This document shows, piece after piece, positions 39,709 through 45,431 of a stretch of 45,431 nt of DNA. Position 1 is the stretch's first letter. Each line of letters opens with the position of its first letter. The DNA is from Bacteroides sp. (lineage in GTDB: Bacteria; Bacteroidota; Bacteroidia; Bacteroidales; Bacteroidaceae), in the NCBI RefSeq assembly GCF_029057325.1, contig NZ_JAICZW010000131.1, positions 1 to 45,431 on the forward strand, read 5' to 3'. The position numbers and the translations under genes are program-made. The notes below the pieces were generated by a model. It worked only from the letters and a program-made list of their open reading frames with translations, made no database searches and was not told where the DNA came from.

Positions 39709-40572
39709 ATGAAGAATACAGTTAAATATTGGGTCGGGATACTCCTGTCCGGATTAGTCCTGCTCACCGGGTGCAACGACGAAAACGGTATTGTTCCGGA
39801 CGAAATCACCGGTCTGACAGCAGAAAGTACTCCAGGTTGCATCATTCTGCACTGGAACACTCCTGAGGGAGCCAACTTTCATCATATCGAGGTAAATTAT
39901 TACGACCCATTGTTGAAAAAGGACGTGATGCGTGCCGCAAGCGCCTATGCAAACAGCATTGAAATTCCGAATACTCGACGCAAATATGGAGAATATAACT
40001 TTACGGTGCAAACAGTCAGCTCCACAGGCGACAGAAGTGCCGTGCAGAATATCTCCATGATTTCGGAACCGGCAGAACCGACTTATGTCAACACACAGAT
40101 TGCACTGACGGCGGCCGACCTCTCTACCAACGCACAGGAACCGAGTGAAGGTCCCATTGCCAACCTGCTGGACGGAAACAAAAGCACTTTCTTCCATACG
40201 GCATGGAGTGTGGGCATTCCGGGTCCCCACTGGTTGCAGGCCAACTTGAAACGAGAGATTACAGACTCTTACAAGTTTTACTACGCCCCACGCAACAATG
40301 CAAACAATAAGCCGACGGACTTTGATTTGATGGGAAGCACAGACGGCAATGAGTGGTTCCTGATAAAGAATTTCACGAAAGAGGCCGATGGGCTACCGAC
40401 TACCTCTACGGGTGAGTACACCTCGGAAGTATATCGTGTGGAAAGACCTTTCAGCCAAATCCGTATCATGGTGAATGAGACCAACAACGGCAGTGTATTC
40501 TGGACAATGTCCGAATTCAAGTTCTATTCCGTCACGATTGAAGACCCGGAAGCTCCGGATGCGGATGAGTAA
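39709..40572 (+). CDS. Surface glycan-binding lipoprotein: Fn3-like (DUF4959) plus discoidin module
   Basis: This 287-residue protein has a signal peptide with lipobox LLTGC (Cys22) and acidic residues after it (NDENG), fitting surface export. Residues about 30-120 form an Fn3-like DUF4959 module (EITGLTAESTPGCIILHWNTP). Residues about 130-280 resemble an F5/8 type C domain (NLLDGNKSTFFHTAW, HWLQANLKREITDSYKFYY, FDLMGSTDGNEWFLI). It occupies the SusE position of PUL2 and is probably its accessory glycan-binding protein. The glycan target is not deducible. Confidence 0.82.
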   Translation: MKNTVKYWVGILLSGLVLLTGCNDENGIVPDEITGLTAESTPGCIILHWNTPEGANFHHIEVNYYDPLLKKDVMRAASAYANSIEIPNTRRKYGEYNFTVQTVSSTGDRSAVQNISMISEPAEPTYVNTQIALTAADLSTNAQEPSEGPIANLLDGNKSTFFHTAWSVGIPGPHWLQANLKREITDSYKFYYAPRNNANNKPTDFDLMGSTDGNEWFLIKNFTKEADGLPTTSTGEYTSEVYRVERPFSQIRIMVNETNNGSVFWTMSEFKFYSVTIEDPEAPDADE

Positions 40573-40637
40573 GCACGATTCTTCGCCTTTTATCTAAATC
40601 TTAAGAGCACATCAGAAAAGGGATGTGCAAAGTCGAA

Positions 40638-40747
40638 CTAAAGATTCGTGGACAGGATTACGCGAATTGCACAAACAAGATTGAAAGAAACGACCGGCTG
40701 TCGGTGACTCTTTTGCTTGTTCCTTGTGTAATTCGCGTTTCTTTAGA
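40638..40747. repeat. Hairpin-forming intergenic element, copy 2
   Basis: CGCGAATTGCACAA (40661-40674) pairs with TTGTGTAATTCGCG (40724-40737), one G-U. Outer arms CTAAAGA/TCTTTAG extend the stem, with a bulge. Its arms resemble those at 19931-20036, so they look like two members of one family. The right edge abuts a truncated HTH reading frame. Confidence 0.75.
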
Positions 40748-40862
40748 TAAAACCTACATCTCTCGTATCGAAAAAAGTACGATACAACCGGGCGTAGGCT
40801 TATTTTTCCGCATTATAGACGCACTTGGGTTTAGAGTAGATATTGTATGCCCGCTGGTGTGA
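40746..40862 (+). pseudogene. Remnant of an XRE-family HTH regulator
   Basis: In frame to the TGA at 40860-40862, about 38 codons read LDKTYISRIEKSTIQPGVG and LFFRIIDALGFRVDIV, which resembles the second half of an XRE helix-turn-helix domain and its short tail, as in HigA/HipB-like antitoxins. The N-terminal half, including the first helices and start region, is missing; the frame upstream of about 40740 is the hairpin repeat instead. No toxin partner is visible. The identification is from motif resemblance. Confidence 0.6.
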
Positions 40863-40909
40863 ACGCAATTATGCGGACAAAAATTCTATCACCTGCTCGT
40901 GTCATAAAT

Positions 40910-41749
40910 TCATTCTTTAGAAAGCAACGGCTCCGCAAATATCCGGGCCATCTTCCAATCCTCCACTGGCACTTCAAGCAGTACCATACGGCTGCTTTCC
41001 GTCTTCCAAATAGCCAAAGGCTTGGCATCGGAGAGGCAATAGGCAAACTCGGCTCGATAGGTCTCGTCCAAATCCGCACCGTCCTTATCAACAACCGGAC
41101 TGCCATAGATGTCCGTCATATACCGATACAACTTCTCGGAAGAGCGCTTGCAGAATGCATTTTCCTCTTCTGCTTTCGAATTGAAAAGGGAGACGTAAAT
41201 TCCCTGCTTGCCCTCCTGCGCCAATGTTACGGAACACAACTCGAAATCCGGATTCAGGATATTGACATACCCATTGGCAACATTGGTATTGCCGGGCAAT
41301 TCATTCCAGTTCCAGCCTAAGAAGTCCCTGTCTGCCGCAACGTTCAGGGTGAGCGTTTTGCTCTGATAGACCACTTTGTCCTCCTTGCTTCCTCTCAGAT
41401 AAGAAGTGAATGTGCCGGGATAATGGAAACAATGTCCCCAAGAAAACATGAAACTATTTTCGCCCAACAGAGAGTGGGTCAATTCCTTTCCATCGTCATC
41501 CGTCACTACCCATTCCAGATGGTCGTAGCAGTCGCGAACTTCAGCCATCGTCATCGTTATATCGAATGTAATAGAAAACTTCATCATCTCCAGCAAATGA
41601 ACATCCGTGACATCCGCTTTCAAGGAAAATGGCAACACCTTCTTATCCGGCTGTTCAGGTTGTTCAGGCTCTTCTGCCCAAGGAGCAGAATCATTGCCGC
41701 AACCAGCAAGCAGCAGCAGTGACAGCAGGCAAACAAAAACACTCTTCAT
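40910..41749 (-). CDS. Hypothetical lipoprotein (downstream partner of the 41751-42755 gene)
   Basis: This 279-residue protein has a signal peptide and lipobox LLAGC (Cys17) followed by GND and an acidic Pro/Glu/Gln linker (EEPEQPEQPDKK). A PKD- or Ig-like beta domain may occupy about 35-130 (FSLKADVTDVHLLEMMKFSI, TFTSYLRG), and the remainder is unrecognised mixed sequence. I start it at ATG 41749; an upstream frame to 41782 overlaps the preceding gene and precedes the signal peptide. It begins one base after the stop of the 41751-42755 lipoprotein, so they are co-transcribed and may form a surface complex. No function can be assigned. Confidence 0.7.
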   Translation of the reverse strand: MKSVFVCLLSLLLLAGCGNDSAPWAEEPEQPEQPDKKVLPFSLKADVTDVHLLEMMKFSITFDITMTMAEVRDCYDHLEWVVTDDDGKELTHSLLGENSFMFSWGHCFHYPGTFTSYLRGSKEDKVVYQSKTLTLNVAADRDFLGWNWNELPGNTNVANGYVNILNPDFELCSVTLAQEGKQGIYVSLFNSKAEEENAFCKRSSEKLYRYMTDIYGSPVVDKDGADLDETYRAEFAYCLSDAKPLAIWKTESSRMVLLEVPVEDWKMARIFAEPLLSKE

Positions 41750-41750
41750 A

Positions 41751-42755
41751 CTATGATTGCTCTTGGTACTCATAACGCACATACTCTTTGAAAGTTCTTT
41801 CCATACTTAAATCAAGATAGACCTTCTTCTCCTCCTTGGAAAAATAGAAGCGGAAGTCCATCCAACAGGCATCTAAAGCGCCATCGACAGGTTTCAACAA
41901 GAATTGCTGCTGCTGTTTGCTGAAAAGCGTTTCGCGTATCACTGCTTCGAACGTGGCCGGATAATACTGGTAATTCAGATTGCTCTGTGATAAATACTTG
42001 CAGATGAAATGAGGCTTGCCGAACGTATTCCGAATCTCCACCGTAGAGAAAGAGACATCTTCGGGACGAATGCTTCCTTCCGATGAAGCGACCGACTTCC
42101 ACACGCCTTCGTAGGACAACGGCGTGTGTACATACTTGACAACGTTTCCCTCAACAGACAGCGTGCCATCATCGGTCACCTGATATGCCCAATCCTGTGC
42201 CTTGTTCTGCCGGATGAGCCGGATGCCCTCTTGCGAACGCTCCCATTGCAGCTCCTCGCATCTCAAAAAGCCGTCTGAACCGAAACTGAAAATATTCATA
42301 ACGCCATCCGGGTATATCCGATACAAGAAGTCTGTCCCTGCAAACGCCTTACCCGCTTCCGAGGCGTGCCAATTGCCCACGACAGGAAGTTCCATCGCAT
42401 AGTCCGCATAATCCTTAATGGAGAGCAAAGAGCCACGGGTAGCATACACAGCGTCCAGCTCCGTACCGTCCGCAAAGGAAATCGCCAACCTGCCGTCAGC
42501 GGTATGCCACTTCAGCCCACCGTCATCCGATGTGCCTGTTCCATCCGCCTTCAATGAAAGTTTCCACGCCTGGTTTTCTTGTTGGGAATCAGCAAACCGC
42601 TCAAGTTCCCAGTCCCCCACCAACTTCCAGTCGTACTCCATTTCAATGACCTCACCGGGGTCTTGCCCGCCGGCATCATCGTCATTGCCGCAACCCGCAA
42701 ACCCGAATGCACACAGGCACAGCAGCCATACTCCTATTATTCTTTCGGCTTTCAT
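41751..42755 (-). CDS. Hypothetical lipoprotein with three lipocalin-like repeats
   Basis: This 334-residue protein has a signal peptide with lipobox FAGC (Cys22) followed by GNDDDAGG, a strong surface-export type signal. The body shows three similar openings, LVGDWELERF, VVGNWHASEA and YEGVWKSVAS, each followed by beta-strand-rich sequence with DG turns, as in small lipocalin-like modules of Bacteroidetes lipoproteins. It is the first gene of a two-gene minus-strand operon. A weak -7 box (TACCTTTA, 42789-42782) lies upstream. Function is unknown. Confidence 0.7.
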   Translation of the reverse strand: MKAERIIGVWLLCLCAFGFAGCGNDDDAGGQDPGEVIEMEYDWKLVGDWELERFADSQQENQAWKLSLKADGTGTSDDGGLKWHTADGRLAISFADGTELDAVYATRGSLLSIKDYADYAMELPVVGNWHASEAGKAFAGTDFLYRIYPDGVMNIFSFGSDGFLRCEELQWERSQEGIRLIRQNKAQDWAYQVTDDGTLSVEGNVVKYVHTPLSYEGVWKSVASSEGSIRPEDVSFSTVEIRNTFGKPHFICKYLSQSNLNYQYYPATFEAVIRETLFSKQQQQFLLKPVDGALDACWMDFRFYFSKEEKKVYLDLSMERTFKEYVRYEYQEQS

Positions 42756-42863
42756 ATTCTGAAAAGATTTTATTCACGCCTAAAGGTAGAAAAAATGATA
42801 TAAGAGCAGCCATCTGCCGAATGATTAATGAAGAATAAAAACAATATTTAATGAAACTTTTTG

Positions 42864-42871
42864 TAGTTTTG
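42864..42871 (+). promoter_or_regulatory. -7 box of the nitroreductase gene
   Basis: TAGTTTTG fits TAnnTTTG, giving a start near 42878. This places the in-frame ATG at 42851 upstream of the transcript and supports the ATG at 42905. Confidence 0.55.
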
Positions 42872-42904
42872 CAGGGAACAACAATCAAATCATATTCCAA
42901 AACA

Positions 42905-43552
42905 ATGAAACAAATCAGAACAATGCTTGCCGGCGCAGCCCTGTTGCTACTTTGCGGTTGCAACGCACCGGCCAAGCAGGAATCCTCGTCCACAGATGGA
43001 AGCGAGAAGAAAGAGAACACCGTAATCGAAACCATCCTGTCACGCCGCAGCATCCGCCGGTATCAACCGCAAGCAGTAAACCGCGACACCATGCAAATTA
43101 TCTTGAATTGCGGTATCAACGCCCCCAACGGGCAGAACAAGCAATCATGGGAAATCCGCGTGGTGGACAACCCGGAGTTCATCAACGGCGTCAGCGAAAT
43201 CTTCAAGAAGGAGAACCCCAAGATGGCGGAAGACCCGAATTTCAAGAACATGTTCCGCAACGCCCCCACCGTGGTGTTCATTGCCAACGACACCTCGTAT
43301 GACTGCTCGCAGATAGACTGCGGACTGCTGGGCGAAAACATGATACTCTCCGCCTGGTCTATGGGAATAGGTTCCTGTTGCCTGGCCAGCCCTACACGGT
43401 TCATGACTTCCAACCCGGCGGCGACCGAATACCTGAAACGGCTCGACTTCCCCGAAGGCTATCAATTGCTCTACTGCATTGCCTTCGGATATCCGGACGA
43501 AGCGCCTGAGGCCAAACCACGCAACGCGACGAAAATCAAATACATTGACTGA
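42905..43552 (+). CDS. Nitroreductase-family lipoprotein
   Basis: This 215-residue protein has a signal peptide and lipobox LLCGC (Cys19), then a Ser/Lys/Glu linker and a nitroreductase fold. RRSIRRYQPQAV (about 46) contains the conserved Arg pair that binds FMN phosphate, and INAPNGQNKQSWEIRVVDN is the following FMN motif. GLLGENMILSAWSMGIGSCC is the dimer-core helix. Such enzymes are FMN-dependent NAD(P)H oxidoreductases. A lipid-anchored version is odd because periplasmic NAD(P)H is not available, so another electron donor or an inner-membrane orientation must be assumed. It stands alone and converges with the glsB-like gene. Confidence 0.85.
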   Translation: MKQIRTMLAGAALLLLCGCNAPAKQESSSTDGSEKKENTVIETILSRRSIRRYQPQAVNRDTMQIILNCGINAPNGQNKQSWEIRVVDNPEFINGVSEIFKKENPKMAEDPNFKNMFRNAPTVVFIANDTSYDCSQIDCGLLGENMILSAWSMGIGSCCLASPTRFMTSNPAATEYLKRLDFPEGYQLLYCIAFGYPDEAPEAKPRNATKIKYID

Positions 43553-43562
43553 TGTCTGCGGA

Positions 43563-43593
43563 CGAACAAGGTATTAGAAAATCACCTTGTTCG
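43563..43593. terminator. Hairpin between convergent nitroreductase and glsB-like genes
   Basis: A 10-bp perfect stem (43563-43572 with 43584-43593) with an 11-base loop spans the last codons of the minus-strand gene. There is no T run on either side, so termination activity is uncertain. Confidence 0.45.
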
Positions 43594-44551
43594 CCCCTGA
43601 TGTGAGCTTGTACGCTTCCGGTTCGCTCTCTATGAACGACTGGATGTGGCGGATACGCTTTTCCGCCAGAATCTCATCCACAGCAATCAGGATGCCGGTC
43701 TCCTCCACATCGCCGAAACCGTAGTTGATAGCTGTGCCGAACATACGCATCGTCGGACTGAGGTTCATGTAGGCATTCACCAGAGGGGGAATGTTGTAGC
43801 CCAACTTACGGATTTCACTGTTCAGTATCTTATAGTCTTCCTTGAAAGAATCTTTGCAGAAGAGGGTAGCCAGTTCCTGCTCGTCCGACTCCAGCAGGAG
43901 CGGCTTCATCGGAGTAATCAGGTTGTCCTTATCGGCAAAGTGCTTTCGGAGGAAATAGAGTATCATGTCGCGCCCATGGCGGTGATAGCTGGGATACATG
44001 GTCACCTTCCCGAAAAAGTACTTCACGTTGGGCATGATTACCGTCAAGGCACCCAGCCCATCCCACAGGTTGTCTAAAGCAAACAATCCTTTGCTGTCGG
44101 TACGTGTAGATTGATACTCCAACGTGACGAACGAACGCCCCAGCTCGATGGTGGTAGGAAGATAGTCCTTCAAGAATTTATCGGAGAAGTTGAACATGTG
44201 CGCAGTCGCCAGAATGGGTGCCCCCTGTTCGTCAAAGCGCACATCCGTTCCCAATATATAACGATATCCCCCCAAGATTTCTTCAGCTTCGGGATTCCAG
44301 ACAATCAGCTGCTTATAGGAATTCTCCATGGTGTCATATTCGTCGATATCCATGGATTTGCCCGTTCCTCCTCCTGCTGCACGGAAAGCTATTTCGCGCA
44401 GACGCCCGATTTCCTTCATGGTGTTCGGAGAATCTTGTGCTGTAATAATATATATTTTATTATGACTCCTGTTGGTCATGCGCAAGCGCTTCTCCTCTGT
44501 CAGCTCCGCTTTCAGCAGCTCCTTGCTTATAGGTGCAATCACATCTTCCAT
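43574..44551 (-). CDS. glsB: GNAT-type N-acyltransferase, likely glycine lipid synthase GlsB
   Basis: This 325-residue cytoplasmic protein is of the OlsB/hemolysin-acyltransferase type: IGRLREIAFRAAGGGTGKSMDID, ILGGYRYILG, TIELGRSFVTLEYQ and GKVTMYPSY are characteristic. In Bacteroides thetaiotaomicron the corresponding enzyme N-acylates glycine with a 3-hydroxy fatty acid, making commendamide, the precursor of glycine and flavolipin-type lipids. The neighbouring O-acyltransferase, encoded just upstream on the same strand (gap 42 bases), supports this assignment. An ornithine or serine-glycine acceptor is an alternative. The call is by family and context, not alignment. Confidence 0.8.
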   Translation of the reverse strand: MEDVIAPISKELLKAELTEEKRLRMTNRSHNKIYIITAQDSPNTMKEIGRLREIAFRAAGGGTGKSMDIDEYDTMENSYKQLIVWNPEAEEILGGYRYILGTDVRFDEQGAPILATAHMFNFSDKFLKDYLPTTIELGRSFVTLEYQSTRTDSKGLFALDNLWDGLGALTVIMPNVKYFFGKVTMYPSYHRHGRDMILYFLRKHFADKDNLITPMKPLLLESDEQELATLFCKDSFKEDYKILNSEIRKLGYNIPPLVNAYMNLSPTMRMFGTAINYGFGDVEETGILIAVDEILAEKRIRHIQSFIESEPEAYKLTSGANKVIF

Positions 44552-44593
44552 ATTCTTCTATTAGCAGTTCTTCTTACTATAAATTCAGTCTTT

Positions 44594-45412
44594 CTACAGA
44601 TTATATACGATATCCTTTACATATTGCGCCCATTCGGCCGGCGTTTTCGACTTGTCGAAAGTCTGCCAGGGAATGGGTTTCCCTATGGTAATGGTAAATG
44701 TCTTATGACGGTTCTTCAGCATCTCGTCTGCCAAATAGAGCATGGCGATGTTGAACTTGATGCCCAGTATCTTGCAACAATTGGCGAGATTATAAAAAAA
44801 GTTGGAGTTACGCCCTTCGAAATGGATGGGAACCACATCGCGGTGAGCTTCTACGCTCTTCACGACAAACGTCTTTTTCCAATCCAAATCCCGGATAACC
44901 CCATGCTGCCTGCGCGAACAAAGCCCGGCAGGAAACATGATCAGTTGATTGTCCGATGCGAAGCCGGCCTCCACTATTTTCGGGAAATCCTTCGCCTGTT
45001 TTCCCGTTTTGTTAATAGGAATACAAAGTGGAGCCAGCCCGTGCAGGTTCATCAGCAGGTCGTTCACCATATACTTCACCTTGCCGTTGTAGAAAGTTCC
45101 CAGAACATAGCCCAGCGCCACTCCATCCTGACCGCCCAGGGGGTGGTTCGATACAAACGTGCATAACCTGTCTTGGGGGAGATTCTCTTTTCCTTTTACC
45201 ACCAGCTTGGCATCCAGAAAATCCAGACAGGCTTCCAGGAAGTCCACGCCTACCTTATCCTTCGACTCCCGCAGGAAGACATTCAATTCTTCCTGATGAA
45301 CGATGTGTTTCAAATAAGAAACTACGAACTTTGGGATGTATTTTGATTGCTTCGGGGCTTTCTCCAGAAGTATATTGTAAATGTCAATAAAGAATAAAAA
45401 GTCGTCTGACAT
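44594..45412 (-). CDS. glsA: PlsC-like O-acyltransferase, likely glycine lipid synthase GlsA
   Basis: This 272-residue protein has an LPLAT/PlsC-type acyltransferase core: SNHPLGGQDG (His90 to Asp96) as the catalytic block, NDLLMNLHGLAPLCIPINK, and LIMFPAGLCSRRQHG as the substrate-binding block. The His and Asp are separated by five residues rather than the classical four, a variant I recall in OlsA-like proteins of Bacteroidetes. It would add a second fatty acid onto the hydroxyl of N-acylglycine made by the downstream gene. It is the first gene of the two-gene unit; its promoter would lie at or beyond the window end, where only 19 AT-rich bases are visible. Confidence 0.8.
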   Translation of the reverse strand: MSDDFLFFIDIYNILLEKAPKQSKYIPKFVVSYLKHIVHQEELNVFLRESKDKVGVDFLEACLDFLDAKLVVKGKENLPQDRLCTFVSNHPLGGQDGVALGYVLGTFYNGKVKYMVNDLLMNLHGLAPLCIPINKTGKQAKDFPKIVEAGFASDNQLIMFPAGLCSRRQHGVIRDLDWKKTFVVKSVEAHRDVVPIHFEGRNSNFFYNLANCCKILGIKFNIAMLYLADEMLKNRHKTFTITIGKPIPWQTFDKSKTPAEWAQYVKDIVYNL

Positions 45413-45431
45413 ATTTTTTTTTATTAAATAA

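Overview
The window reads as a chromosomal piece of a gut Bacteroides (Bacteroidales). The evidence is two SusC/SusD pairs, a fused SecDF, SusB-type GH97, fused-subunit KorA with KorB, DUF4252/ECF genes, lipoproteins with acidic residues after the lipid cysteine, no obvious Shine-Dalgarno sequences, and several TAnnTTTG promoter -7 boxes. The species cannot be fixed from the sequence alone. I see no phage, transposase, integrase or CRISPR; the unusual DNA is intergenic.

Layout. 1-3592: a dispersed repeat, an HU gene on the minus strand, then two overlapping rhomboid proteases and a membrane-anchored endonuclease/exonuclease/phosphatase protein on the plus strand. 3621-8777: an M3 metallopeptidase lipoprotein and SecDF, closed by a clear terminator. 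8968-17677 and on to 19913: polysaccharide utilisation locus 1 (PUL1), with a DUF6377-type membrane regulator, SusC, SusD, a small SusE/F-like lipoprotein, a GH27/36-like glycosidase and a SusB-like inverting GH97. 20223-24144: GH20 and GH29 exo-glycosidases, which would trim GlcNAc/GalNAc and fucose from host-type glycans. A choloylglycine hydrolase-family enzyme converges on GH29. 25374-26204: a non-coding stretch with an 11-bp repeat hairpin and tRNA-Arg(CCU). 26205-29096: korAB. 29350-31379: a four-gene DUF4252 / ECF sigma / anti-sigma / DUF4252 operon. 31801-33408: pckA. 33409-34595: 1.2 kb of repeat-rich non-coding DNA. 34596-40572: PUL2, an enzyme-less SusC/SusD/discoidin lipoprotein set. 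40573-40909: a hairpin repeat abutting the remnant of an HTH regulator. 40910-42755: two lipoproteins on the minus strand. 42905-43552: a nitroreductase-fold lipoprotein. 43574-45412: two acyltransferases matching the GlsB/GlsA glycine-lipid pair.

How it fits together: PUL1 would capture, import and cut an alpha-linked glycan under a local regulator. GH20/GH29 add host-glycan trimming. KorAB and PckA sit at the anaerobic succinate/PEP node that such sugars feed.

The most interesting unexplained signals are non-coding. They are a 0.95-kb segment bounded by 20-bp inverted repeats upstream of PUL2 susC that contains a susC-facing promoter motif (a possible phase switch), two exact-period 22-bp tandem arrays, an 8-bp array with its own inverted copy, an 11-bp repeat hairpin with a second copy 25.7 kb away, and a hairpin element lying at the truncation point of an HTH gene.
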